Positions 1 through 9,979 of a stretch of DNA of 64,000 nt are shown here, piece by piece (the first letter of the stretch is position 1; every line of letters starts with the position of its first letter). This DNA comes from Symbiodinium natans (lineage: Eukaryota; Sar; Dinophyceae; Suessiales; Symbiodiniaceae). The position numbers and the translations under genes were made by a program. The DNA is taken from contig CAJNDS010002166.1 of assembly GCA_905221605.1 (NCBI GenBank), positions 1-64,000 of the forward strand, in the 5' to 3' direction. The notes beneath the pieces were generated by a model that was not told the origin of the DNA, did not search any database, and saw only the letters and a program-made list of their open reading frames with translations.

Positions 1-180
1 GCCCAGGCAAACGCTGATTCAAACACAATTCTTGCTGCCCCCGTACCAGTTCGAGTTTTGGCTGCGCCGACGTGGTGCAGCTCGATTGCAATTATAGCGA
101 TAAGAAGAAGTAGACTGTGAAACCCTTTCAAATCACGATGACTGCTTGTTAGCTTTTATTGTCTATGTCCAGGCAACGAT

Positions 181-950
181 CTGATCGACCAGATCATTCT
201 TCGAAACGATGGCACGCTGTTGGAAGGAGAAAAAGTAACTCCAGCCCTTGACCTGTAGGATGCCCCGGTGTGCTTGACGTCAGTTTATCCCATTCAGGAC
301 ACCAAGACGACGAGTTCCATCTACCCGGATGTCCCGTTCCATCGTGGTGCGACGACCTCATCCACCAGATCATTCTCCGAAACGATGGCAAGCTGTTGGA
401 AGGAGAAAAAGTAACTCCAGCCCTTGACCTGTAGGATGCTCCTGGTGTGCTTGACGTCAGTTTATCCCATTCAGGACACCAAGACGACGAGTTCCATCTA
501 CCCGGATGTCCCGTTCCATCGTGGTGCGACGACCTCATCCACCAGATCATTCTCCGAAACGATGGCAAGCTGTTGGAAGGAGAAAAAGTAACTCCAGCCC
601 TTGACCTGTAGGATGCCCCTGGTGTGCTTGACGTCAGTTTATCCCATTCAGGACACCAAGACGACGAGTTCCATCTACCCGGATGTCCCGTTCCATCGTG
701 GTGCGACGACCTCATCCACCAGATCATTCTCCGAAACGATGGCAAGCTGTTGGAAGGAGAAAAAGTAACTCCAGCCCTTGGTCTGTAGGATGCTCCTGGT
801 GTGCTTGACGTCAGTTTTTCCCCTTGACCATGCAGGACACCAAGACGACGAGTTCGATCTACCCGGATGCCCCGTTCCATCGTGGTGCGACGACCTCATT
901 CACCAGATCATTCTCCGAAACGATGGCACGCTGTCGGAAGGCAAAGGGTT
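181..950. repeat. 177-bp tandem repeat, about 4.3 copies
   Basis: The block containing TGGAAGGAGAAAAAGT recurs at 221, 397, 574 and 751, with a diverged copy at 935. Spacing is 176-177 bp (184 for the last). The copies are nearly identical. Because 177 is a multiple of three, both strands stay open across the array, so the ORFs there (for example - strand 194-880) are repeat artefacts. Its place just before the transposon genes suggests a subterminal or promoter array, which is inference. Confidence 0.85.
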
Positions 951-1170
951 ACCTCAACCCTTGATCTTGAAGACGGTCGTCGTTTACTTGTCTTTAGTCG
1001 GATCTTGCTCAGTAAGTGCCATGTGGCGCGATACTCTTGCAAGGTGAGGTAGCCCTAGCGCCTTAACCTTCTTATTCTTATCGTGGTCATCGTGCGCGGG
1101 TGTGTGTTAAGTTCGTCTTGCTGATCGCCGCATGTCTTCGCTCTTGCGTCTCAGGCGATGGGCTCAGTGG

Positions 1171-3133
1171 CGAAGATGATTGGGACTTATCTTGGGGTGG
1201 CAGTGTGTTGGACGAGACACTCTACAATCTGCCGACTTTTTTTTCTCCTTCGCGTACCTCAAGAATCTTGCATGCGCCTCCAAACGCATGCTGCATGCTG
1301 TTCGCGACCGACGGAGATGGCAGGAGTTCCGCGATAGTCAAACTTTGCGGTGGATGACGAACGCATACATGACCGCTCGCTCGGTGACGATTGACGTTCG
1401 TCAGCTGGCCATGTTGCCAATGTTTCCGGACAATTTATTTCTTCAATGGCAGGGCAGACGGGTAATCGGAGGTCCTGGCGCTTTGCACAACATGGCTGGA
1501 TTCGAAAGTGCTCTGCCGCTGATGGGGCGGGCCACCTTCGACTTGATTTTGCCGGAGAATCTCGTTGGCATGTACATCGGCCTCCGCGACTGGTCGGATT
1601 GGCGTGCTCATACACAGGCGTACTACCGTATCGACAACATCTTCACGGACGAAGTAACAGTGTCTTTCGGCACCGGGGACAGCCCTCCTCAGCCTCATCC
1701 TGGCCGTGTTCTCGCATTCCGATCCAAGCAGTCCCATCGATTCTCTATACGGTGGGATGCCACGGTTTTTGAGTTGTTTGTGGACGGCGTCGGAATTTCA
1801 ACTGTTCAACCTGCGCAACAAGGAGGTCCTGAGCTTCCAGATGCTTTGGCCAAGCTATTCGTTTGGACATTCGTTCGGCCAGTTGCAAACATTGTGCCAG
1901 CAATTCAGTATCGACCAATTCCCTCAGCTGTGTCGCGCAGTGCGAACATCATGTGCGCAATTTGCAGTCGCAGTCACACCCTGTTTCTGCCTCGATGGCA
2001 CGTTTGCCCTTCCTGCTGCACGTGGGTGTGTTCCGGGCATGTGCGACAGAATCGGTGGCGCTTGTGTCCTCGCTGTCCGAATCGCCTGGAAGACTACGTC
2101 GGTGGTGCCTCCAACTTTCATGCCGGGCAGCTTTCAGAACAGAATTCGAATGGTGTCATGGATGATTGGGACTTATTTTGGGGTGGCAGTGTGTTGGACG
2201 AGACACTCTACAATCTGCCGACATTTTTTTTCTCCTTCGCGTACCTCAAGAGTCTTGCGTGCGCCTCCAAACGCATGCTGCATGCTGTTCGCGACCGACG
2301 GCGATGGCAGGACAAGGCAATTTGTCTGAACAGTGCAGAGTTTCACGACACTCAAACTTTGCGGTGGATGATGGAGGCATACATGTCGGCTCGCTCGGTG
2401 ACGATTGACGTTCGTCAGCTGGTCATGTTGCCAATGTTTCCGAACAATTTGTTTCTTCAATGGCAGGGCAGATGGGTGATCGGAGGTCCTGGCGCTTTGC
2501 AAAACATGGCTGGATTTGAAAGTGTTCTGCCGCTCATGGGATGCGCCACCTTCGACTTGATTATGCCGGAGACTCTCTTTGGCATGCACATCGGCGTCCG
2601 CGACTGGTCGCATTGGCGTGCTCGCACACAGGTGTACTGCCGTATCGACGACGTCTTCACGGACGAAGTCAGAGTGTCTTTCGGCACCGGAGACAGCCCT
2701 CCTCAGCCTCATCCTGGTCGTGTTCTCGCATTACGACCACAGCAATCCCATCGTTTCTCTATTCGGTGGAATCCTACGGTTTTTGAGCTGTTTGTGGACG
2801 GTGTCGGAATTTCAAAGGTTCGACCTGCGCAACAAGGAGGTCCTGAACTGCCGGGTTCTTTGGCCAAGCTATTCGTTTGGACATTCGTTCGGCCAGTTGC
2901 AAACATCGTGCCAGCAATTCAATATCGACCAATTCCCTCGGCTGTCTCGCGCATCGCGAGCATCACCTGTGCAATTTGCAGTCGCGCTCACACCTTACTT
3001 CTGCCTCGATGGCACATGTGCCCTTTCTGCTGCACGTGCGTGTGTTCTGAACATGTGCGAGACACTCGGTGGCGCTTGTGCCCTAGCTGTCCCAATCGCC
3101 TGGAAGACTACGTCGGTGGTGCTTCCAATTTTG
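1171..3133 (+). repeat. Intragenic tandem duplication of the N-terminal module (two ~0.95-kb units)
   Basis: Unit 1 (about 1171-2120) and unit 2 (about 2156-3133) align along their whole length at both DNA and protein level, by eye near 90 per cent. Unit 2 carries an extra nine codons (around 2312-2340). Unit 1 lacks one base before the run of eight T near 1236-1245, so its first part (DDWDLSWGGSVLDETLYNL) is in a different frame from the rest, while unit 2 is intact (DDWDLFWGGSVLDETLYNL then FFFSFAYLK). Confidence 0.85.
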
Positions 3134-5640
3134 AGGTGCCGTACATCACGGCTCATGATTTCTGGAGTCGACTTGAAGAGCAGCATGAACAAAGTGACAA
3201 GTTTACCTGTGTTGTCTCGAAAATCCTGAGACAGAATGCAAACCTGGTGGACAAAATGCCTTTGGTGCTGCAGCTTCTTCCGGATCCGCAACAACGATCT
3301 GAGATGAGTAAGCGTGTCTGGGAGCGTACGCTGTTTCGGGCACGAGCTATGATGGGTCTTCTCGATCAGCGGCAGGATCTACTCCTTTTCAGGTTTCTGC
3401 ACGCAGAAGGCGAGCATCTTTCCAGAAACAGCGCGAATCCCTTGGATGGTCTTCCGCATCCGAAGGATTTCGAAAGCTTCGAGGATGTATGGCGCTGCAT
3501 GGCTTTGGAAAGTGGAGTGCAACTGCACCTGCAATTGGTCTCTCAACAGCAGCAGCGAAGCCACGAAGCTTCTCTTCGCAAACACTGGACAGAAGATCAA
3601 GGAGGAGCCCAGAACGTCCAATCCATGAGCCACGCGCAATGGTTTCGGTTGAGTTGCCACCGTGCAGAAGCTCTTCGTCGACGGCAAGAAGGCATGCGGC
3701 ATGAATCCGCTTCTGCAGTTGCCGACAATGACCTGCTTTGGCAAAGAAGCTTTAGTCCGTTTTGCTGTCCGACATACGGACCTAGCACTTCTTTAATTCG
3801 ATTGCCCGCCTTCAGCTTCCGAGACATCGAACTTCCGACCTTGGACGTCATTCCTGATGATTGGATGAACTTGCGGTGTCCGGAAGTGCAGCGCAAACTA
3901 TTATCTAACGCCCATCAGCACACCAGAGACTCTCGCGTTTCCTTCCTTGCGAGCAGTCACACGTACTATGTTGATGGAGAAAAGATTCCTCTGTCTGTGA
4001 CTGGCTTGGTTCATCTTTTCGTGGAGGATTTTGACGCCGACAAGGCGATTGCCATGATGAAGCAGTCTCGTCGTTGGCCAAGACCGGAGTATTCCGCCAG
4101 GGTGGAAGAACGATTGGAGCCTCTGAGCGATGAACTGATCAAGGAAATGTGGAAACACAATGGCGTGGAGGCTGCAAACCGAGGCACGTGGATGCACCTT
4201 CAGTTGGAAGTTTTGCTCAATGCCGGCTCTGTGGCTGGTACATGGCCTGAGATGCATCTATTCTCTCGCTTTTTGCGAGAATTTTCGCTGCCTCTTATCG
4301 CATTTCGCACAGAATGGTGCGTCTTTTCAGAGAAGGAGAGACTTGCCGGCTGTATTGATTTCGTGGCAAAGTCGTCGGACAACAGCCTCATTCTTTTTGA
4401 TTGGAAAAGAACGAAGCAGCTTCATTCGAAGTACACCAACCCGTGGCAGTCCATGAGAGCTCCTCTGTCGCACATTCCTGACTGCGCCGGATGGCATTAT
4501 AGAGTGCAACTGAATTTGTACAAACACATTCTCCAAGAGCACTATGACGTGCGCGTGTCGCAAATGTTTGTGGTTTGCTTCCATCCAGACAACACAAACC
4601 CTTTCATAGATCAGGTGCCTGACATGTCTGCAGAAGTGGTTGCGATGCTACAGGCTCGTCGCAGTGCGACAAACTGGCAGGATGCTTCCGGTGGTTCCTC
4701 GCAAGTTGGTGATGCTTTGTCTAATTCATCATTTGAGAGGCAGATTGATGAGGATATCGCTATGCAAGAAGAAGCCTTGCGTCAGCTGGATCAAGAGATG
4801 CCTGACGTATCAGGCGGGGAGCCAGGCGACGCTTTGCTTGTCCAAAGAGAATCGCAAGTGGGGGACGAAGCAGAAGAACAGTCTTTAGCTATTCAGGCGG
4901 CTGTTCCTCCTGCGGCGCTGGATAACGCAAAGAAGCGGCGACTGCTCCCTGGCGCATCCTCGACCTCAGCGGATTTCGATCACTTGTTTACCGTTGCCAC
5001 TGAAGCTTGCGATGCATCCTTGGCCAATCGACCTGAGTTGCCTCATGATCTTAACTCTGGGTCGATCCAACTGCAGGCCAAGCGGCATTTGGACTTTGTG
5101 CGAAGGCGGCATCCAACTTGGGAGGAAGACTTGGTCCGACTGGCAGCCTCAGCTATCAATGTGTACAGAACTCGCCTGTCTGATATTTTCGTGCGAGATT
5201 TCGTGGGGCTGGTGTGGATTATGGAGGGAGAGCGCTACATTCGCGCGCACCAAGGCGTCTGTTACCTCTACCACATGGATGGTGCTTTCGAGGCTTACAC
5301 AGGAATTCCTCCAGAATCGACTTTCTTCAGATTAAGAAAGTTTTTGTTGAAACTGGAAGGCCTGTTTCGGCATTTGTCGGCTGCCACACGCCGCACAGAC
5401 GAAAGTGTCTTGCAGGAAGTCCACACTGTGTTGTCTCAGTTCAACAACATCGCAGAGATGCTTCACGCGTGCGAAGATGAAGCTTTGACTGCAGACTACA
5501 CACGTCCTCGTCGAGGACGCGGAGGACAAGAGGGTGATGCCCCCTCCGGACGATCATGGCCGGACAAAGCAGCTGAAATGCTTAGCAAAATTATTGCGCC
5601 GCTGCAGAAGGATCTCCTGGAAGAAAGATTCTGGAGGTGA
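1180..5640 (+). CDS. Transposon protein exon 1: duplicated F-box-like/lectin-like/zinc-finger module plus PD-(D/E)XK nuclease
   Basis: 1,486 open codons. The first in-frame ATG is at 1288; the frame upstream is broken by the one-base loss in unit 1. Each N-terminal unit has an F-box-like stretch (LP..FSFAYLK.LACASKRM.....W), a region like a concanavalin-type lectin fold (HRFSIRW, FELFVDGVGIS) and a Cys/His finger (CAIC...CPSCC...C..H, near residues 259-300 and 597-640). Residues about 930-1130 form a PD-(D/E)XK nuclease: GTWMHLQLE near 1002, AGCIDF near 1056, FDWKR near 1073 and QLNLY near 1110, the E/H, D, D-x-K and Q-x-x-x-Y positions of the RecB/Cas4/lambda-exonuclease group. The C-terminus (GVCYLYHMDGAFEAYTG, then LRKFLLKLEGLF) resembles the part before a D5-type helicase. 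The frame stops at 5638-5640, but the helicase core follows after a gap, so the stop is probably inside an intron (CTGGAG then GTGAAT is one donor candidate). Confidence 0.85.
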   Translation: MGLILGWQCVGRDTLQSADFFFSFAYLKNLACASKRMLHAVRDRRRWQEFRDSQTLRWMTNAYMTARSVTIDVRQLAMLPMFPDNLFLQWQGRRVIGGPGALHNMAGFESALPLMGRATFDLILPENLVGMYIGLRDWSDWRAHTQAYYRIDNIFTDEVTVSFGTGDSPPQPHPGRVLAFRSKQSHRFSIRWDATVFELFVDGVGISTVQPAQQGGPELPDALAKLFVWTFVRPVANIVPAIQYRPIPSAVSRSANIMCAICSRSHTLFLPRWHVCPSCCTWVCSGHVRQNRWRLCPRCPNRLEDYVGGASNFHAGQLSEQNSNGVMDDWDLFWGGSVLDETLYNLPTFFFSFAYLKSLACASKRMLHAVRDRRRWQDKAICLNSAEFHDTQTLRWMMEAYMSARSVTIDVRQLVMLPMFPNNLFLQWQGRWVIGGPGALQNMAGFESVLPLMGCATFDLIMPETLFGMHIGVRDWSHWRARTQVYCRIDDVFTDEVRVSFGTGDSPPQPHPGRVLALRPQQSHRFSIRWNPTVFELFVDGVGISKVRPAQQGGPELPGSLAKLFVWTFVRPVANIVPAIQYRPIPSAVSRIASITCAICSRAHTLLLPRWHMCPFCCTCVCSEHVRDTRWRLCPSCPNRLEDYVGGASNFEVPYITAHDFWSRLEEQHEQSDKFTCVVSKILRQNANLVDKMPLVLQLLPDPQQRSEMSKRVWERTLFRARAMMGLLDQRQDLLLFRFLHAEGEHLSRNSANPLDGLPHPKDFESFEDVWRCMALESGVQLHLQLVSQQQQRSHEASLRKHWTEDQGGAQNVQSMSHAQWFRLSCHRAEALRRRQEGMRHESASAVADNDLLWQRSFSPFCCPTYGPSTSLIRLPAFSFRDIELPTLDVIPDDWMNLRCPEVQRKLLSNAHQHTRDSRVSFLASSHTYYVDGEKIPLSVTGLVHLFVEDFDADKAIAMMKQSRRWPRPEYSARVEERLEPLSDELIKEMWKHNGVEAANRGTWMHLQLEVLLNAGSVAGTWPEMHLFSRFLREFSLPLIAFRTEWCVFSEKERLAGCIDFVAKSSDNSLILFDWKRTKQLHSKYTNPWQSMRAPLSHIPDCAGWHYRVQLNLYKHILQEHYDVRVSQMFVVCFHPDNTNPFIDQVPDMSAEVVAMLQARRSATNWQDASGGSSQVGDALSNSSFERQIDEDIAMQEEALRQLDQEMPDVSGGEPGDALLVQRESQVGDEAEEQSLAIQAAVPPAALDNAKKRRLLPGASSTSADFDHLFTVATEACDASLANRPELPHDLNSGSIQLQAKRHLDFVRRRHPTWEEDLVRLAASAINVYRTRLSDIFVRDFVGLVWIMEGERYIRAHQGVCYLYHMDGAFEAYTGIPPESTFFRLRKFLLKLEGLFRHLSAATRRTDESVLQEVHTVLSQFNNIAEMLHACEDEALTADYTRPRRGRGGQEGDAPSGRSWPDKAAEMLSKIIAPLQKDLLEERFWR

Positions 5641-5730
5641 ATTAACCTTACTGCATTGTGAGGCTTACCAGTGTGCTAATGTTTACCCAGGTTCTTTCTT
5701 TTGTTTGTTCTCTAACCTCAACCACCTTTA

Positions 5731-6720
5731 ATGAATGTTTGTAACGCGTTGCAACAAGGACGGCTTCTCCAGTATGTGGCAGCGTGGTGCGACTCGCCCT
5801 CAGAGAGGCAACCTGGATGCGCGTATCAGGATTACACTGTTCTTTACGACGTCAGTCGCGAAGAGCACGTGAAGCTGGTGCCTCCTTCTCCACTCAACAA
5901 CGTCTACGTGCGCATCGCGTTCCCTCTGAAAAGTTCCTTCAGCGATCCTGTGCTAAGCGATGCACGAACTCGAACGCAGAAATTCATCAAAGAAACTTTT
6001 TGGTGCAACCAGGAGTATTACAAATGCACTCTGGCAGGAATCGCGCTAGCAAAAAGAGGCGAAAATGTGGACCGCTGCTTCATCGGCGAGTCACCCGGTG
6101 GAACCGGCCAATCACTTTTCAGCGCCCACCTCGCGGCCGTTTACTCGCACAATCACGCTTACATTGATCCGAACTTATTCCACAATGAGGACGAGTTGCG
6201 GAAGCAGTTGGAGCAGTTTGCTCACTGCTGGATCATAACGGCGCAGGAGGCACCAGAAACCCACCGCCATTTTCAGCAGGACCTCTTCAAAAAGCTCATG
6301 TCAGCGGACGATCTAGCTGCAAGAAAGCCTTATGGCTTTGTAACGCGCATGCGCCGTGTCAGAGGATTGAAGCGTTTCGAGACCAACAAGATCATTACAT
6401 TCAGAAATGTCATGGAGGCCAACTTTAATTCCATCTATCGGCGTTGCCTGGTTTGGCAGCCCTTGCCGATATTCGTGGATGACACCAACTTCGGCAAGGA
6501 TTACGATGATCCAGATGCTGACGGCATTTTCAAGAAGGATCCTTCTTTGAGAGCTTGGTTAGAAAGCGGACCTGCCATCGCCGTGGCCTTAGAACTGCAG
6601 CACGGGTTTGAGACCCACTATTCCAGGGATGAGTGCTTTCACATGATCGAGAACTATGCCACGAGTGGCCTCACGGAAAAGAAGGTGCGCGAGGCTTGCG
6701 GACTGCCTCCGCCCGAGGAC
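5731..6720 (+). CDS. Transposon protein exon 2: D5/SF3-like helicase ATPase
   Basis: The frame is open from 5731 to 6783, but the last part is probably intron. Residues about 119-128 are a Walker A-like loop (GESPGGTGQS) with Gln where the catalytic Lys is expected. A hydrophobic strand ending in acidic residues follows (CWIITAQEAPE), and then a region like the SF3 sensor/arginine part (FRNVMEANFNSIYRRCLVW). Exon 1 ends with the domain that normally precedes this ATPase, which supports splicing between them. The 5' boundary is not settled: AG sites at 5757-5758 and 5771-5772 both precede open sequence, but neither is in phase with the GT at 5637. The donor at 6721 (GAC then GTCAAG) is in phase with the next exon. 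Confidence 0.8.
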
Positions 6721-6825
6721 GTCAAGCAGTCATGCTGCTTAGTTTTCCGTTTTGTGTTTAAGTCCTTGCTTGGGTCCAAGTAGAATTGCACAGCTATGTA
6801 AAAATTAATTGACCGCTGCGTGCAG
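6721..6825 (+). other. Intron, 105 bp, GT-AG, phase 0
   Basis: GT at 6721 and CAG at 6823-6825 remove the only stop between the two frames and join PPPED to DRDGNPMRSEL without a shift. The neighbouring ORF has no ATG at its start, which also argues for splicing. Confidence 0.75.
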
Positions 6826-9459
6826 GATCGCGACGGAAACCCCATGCGCTCCGAGCTTGTGTGTCAGCTTGAGCAAAGAGAAGCCGCCCAGAAGGAAGAT
6901 GAAATGAAACAAGCTGCCCTTCAACAGGATCCACTCCTGAAAAGCCTGCAGCGCACTGTGGCATTCTGTTTGGGCCTGGCCACATCCAAGCCAGATGGGG
7001 GCAGGAAGAGGCATCTGACCAAAGTTTGGTGGCAGCGATTTTCGGCCTCCAAAATAGGTGCTCCGAAAGAACAGTGGGCTGACCTGGAGAAGGCAGAGTA
7101 TCTTCTTCCTGCTGACTCAAAGCCGGACACTGAGCACTTCATTCCATTTATACCCTGCGAAAACAACATTGAAGACGTTCTGCAGGTGCAGTGCCAGGAA
7201 GAGGCTACCAAAATCAATGAGTGTTTGAATGCTGCCAGACTGTGGGAAGTCGTTGAAAGGGATCCTAGCAGAAGCGCCAATGCCGAGCTTCTTAACGTCT
7301 TTTACACAACGGTCTTGGACAGGCTCAGAAGCGGAAAAGGCAAGAAAACTGTGCAGCAACAACACAGAATCAGCGAATGGCTGGGCTTCAAGACGAAACT
7401 GGAGAAGCACGAGGATTGCGCTCGACAGCTATTGGAGGCGCTTGAGAAAAAAGCCGCTGGGCAACTTTCTCAAGTCACTGACTTGCCCGAGCAATCTCCT
7501 GTAGGAGAAGTTCGCTCTCGGCGGCGACGAGTCAAGGGACCACAAGCATCCGGCAATTCTGAAGAGCCTTCCGCAGCGTCGAGAGCAAGCGTTGATGAGC
7601 AGAACCCTTTCCAAGGCAATGACGGCCTTATCGACATGGATGTTAACTACGTTTACAAATTCAATGGCATGCGCTCCCGGCGCTACGCCGAGGCTGCCTC
7701 TGTTCAAAATTTAGGCACTGCGTGGCAAGCTGAAGTGCTTCAACACACAGTGGACTTGGACATCGAGAACTGCTCGTTCACCTTGCTACTTCAGATGCTC
7801 GACAAGCTGAAGCCACAGGATCCTTCTTGGTCAGACGTCAGAGAGACTCTTCGGGAGTGCGTAGAATTCCGTACTTTCACCATTCAGAACAAATTGAAAT
7901 TGAATGTGACTGCTGGCAAGCAACTTCTGCAGAAGGTATTCAATGGAGGTGCTCCGCCTGGTGATCTCACGAACAATGAGTTTATCATTCGATTACAACG
8001 AGCTTCGCTTTTTTGCCGATGGGTTGCTGCAAGCTGTTTGAAGGACATCGCCTGGGCCTCTATGCTTCAGTTCAAAGAAAAGCCGGATCTTTCCGTTCTA
8101 ACGTATTTCTGGAACATTGCTGAAGACATGGTGCTGGAATCATGGCTCCGAAAAGCGAACCCGCTGCAGAGCAAACACACATCTTTGCACTTCGATGGAA
8201 TCCGCCTGGATCGCGATGTTGTGCTGCCGGACACTCATGGCTTCTGCGACAGCTGCTCCGCATGGATTGAAAAAGACACTGGCTTCAAGGTAAAAATCCG
8301 TGCAAAGGAGCATCTCAATTTCCTGCAGCTCTTGCAGAAAGCCATTGCACCTCAAGAGGTTGCTTGTCCAGACAATCTTCAGAAAAATGGAAACTGCATT
8401 CTTGCGGCCTTGCATCATTTGGGCTATGGCGGGCAGGCTGCGACAATGGCGGAAGCTAGTGAAGGAACGGAACACGCTTTCTTCACAAGACGCCAACGTC
8501 GAACATATGAGCAGGTGAGCAAGTTTACACAACTTCCCATCTTTCCTCGCATGCCGTGCACAGAGTTTGTCGCGGGCCAAAAGTTCCTGCTGCACTTGGC
8601 TACGGCTGGCCAGCCACATTGTTTGGCCGCCCAGGCGCTGTCGTTGGAGCAAGTTCAGCTGACGAATGTGACTGCCACCTACAAGTTTTCAATGGCAGAC
8701 TTTTCCAGAATGCTAACAGAGGCAACTGATCGCAAGTACATTCTGTTCTTCTACGTGGAACAAAAGCCAGACACTGTGGTATTGGACGCGAATGAAGCTG
8801 AGTACGAACTTCTCCTGGAGACCCAAGCAGGAGCCAACCACGAGGACGATGGCGAGGATAATTTCGCTGAAGATTTTGTTAGAGACGTGGAGACGCAGGA
8901 GGACGCAGAAGATGATGAACCGGAAGACGCTCTTCAGTGCGAAGATGAAAGCGTCACGCATGTCGGTGATGAGCTGCTGGTGCACCTGAAGCAGGAGGTG
9001 CAAGTCTTCTTGACAGGCGGTCGCAGACGAAAGGGCCGTAGTGCGGACACAGCTCGCTGTCCTTTCTGTCCTTTTCGCGCATGGCCGAAAATCAAACGAG
9101 GCCGTGTGCTCCACCATGTTCAAACTTATCATTGTCTGGCGAAACAATACGTGGCCAGTGGTACGAAGCAACTGAAGCTCATCATCGCCTTGCATGATTT
9201 CGACCAGATCGTGTCTGCTCCGAAAGGCAATTATCTGTATCGCAGCAGTCGTCTTCTGAGGCAAACTGTTTCTCCGGCTGTGTCTCGAAAGCAGGTTCTG
9301 ATTGATCGATTCCTGCGATTAGTCTTTACCGAAGAAGGTCCTCAATTCTGGAGTGTGGATGCGGTCAGTGACAATTCCTTGCGAAGAGTACGAAACCTCT
9401 ACTACACGCGGGAATTTGGACAGATTGTCTTTCAGGAAATGCTCTTGTGCAAGGCCAAG
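6826..9459 (+). CDS. Transposon protein exon 3: linker, possible cysteine-protease-like region, C2H2 finger
   Basis: 878 open codons. Most of it I do not recognise. Two features stand out. Around residue 522 there is NGNCILAAL, followed about 70 residues later by GQPHCLAA. This order resembles the catalytic Cys and His regions of papain-fold proteases such as OTU, but the match is weak. Near residue 745 there is a C2H2-type finger (CPFCPF...HHVQTYH) just before the transposase core, where DNA-binding fingers are common in transposases. An acidic stretch rich in Glu and Asp (about 8830-8960) lies before the finger. The frame ends with AAG at 9459 and a GT donor. Confidence 0.8.
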
Positions 9460-9560
9460 GTATCTTGCTGAATTCAGTATATCTTCTAGGGTCTTTTGCG
9501 TAAACACATTTTCATGTGCTACTGAGCATTATTGTTTCCGGTGTTGCTTGTTTCAAGCAG
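9460..9560 (+). other. Intron, 101 bp, GT-AG, phase 0
   Basis: CCAAG then GTATCT at 9460, and TTTCAAGCAG ending at 9560. It joins LLCKAK to VYAFHARMM in frame and removes the TGA at 9469-9471. Confidence 0.85.
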
Positions 9561-9854
9561 GTATATGCTTTCCACGCTCGCATGATGACACTTTTTCCGG
9601 GCGATGTATGCAGCCTCCTGCCAAGACATTCAAGACACTGGTGGCCTATCGTGGAAGACATATTTCTTTCGCCGCGCGTTCAGGAACTTCGGTCACAGTT
9701 ATTCCAGCAAATGCTTCAGCACGAAGAATTCGAAGCAATCAGCATGGACACAACTTTACGCTGCTGTTTGCCCATCTTGGGACAGGCGCATCCTCGCGCA
9801 AGTGCTGAAGCGAAGCAATCAGCCGTTTTTCGCGGAGAGGAAGCCATGACTCGC
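9561..9854 (+). CDS. Transposon protein exon 4: start of DDE transposase core (first Asp)
   Basis: 98 codons in a different frame from its neighbours, joined by phase-0 introns. The motif FEAISMDTTLRCCLPI carries the first catalytic Asp in the form typical of RNase H-fold transposases of the MULE/KDZ kind (strand, D, then T or G). The donor at 9855 is GC (CTCGC then GCCACT), which gives an in-frame join to the next exon. A stop follows at 9861 if the intron is not removed. Confidence 0.8.
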
Positions 9855-9979
9855 GCCACTTGATATTTGAATTGATCATTGTAACGTCGATTGTTTTGGT
9901 TAAGATATCAAACAACCTATGCAAAAGCGTTCCGCAAAGAATGCGATCTTTATTTGATGCGTCTTATACGCTTGATCAG
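9855..9979 (+). other. Intron, 125 bp, GC-AG, phase 0
   Basis: GC at 9855-9856 and AG at 9978-9979 join EEAMTR to VLTCRGRTNAVVLL. The intron is AT-rich. The splice restores the expected order of catalytic residues across three exons. Confidence 0.7.

Noticed and set aside
194-899. Long - strand ORFs over the 177-bp array
   Set aside because: Both strands stay open because the repeat period is a multiple of three; no start context or protein-like composition.
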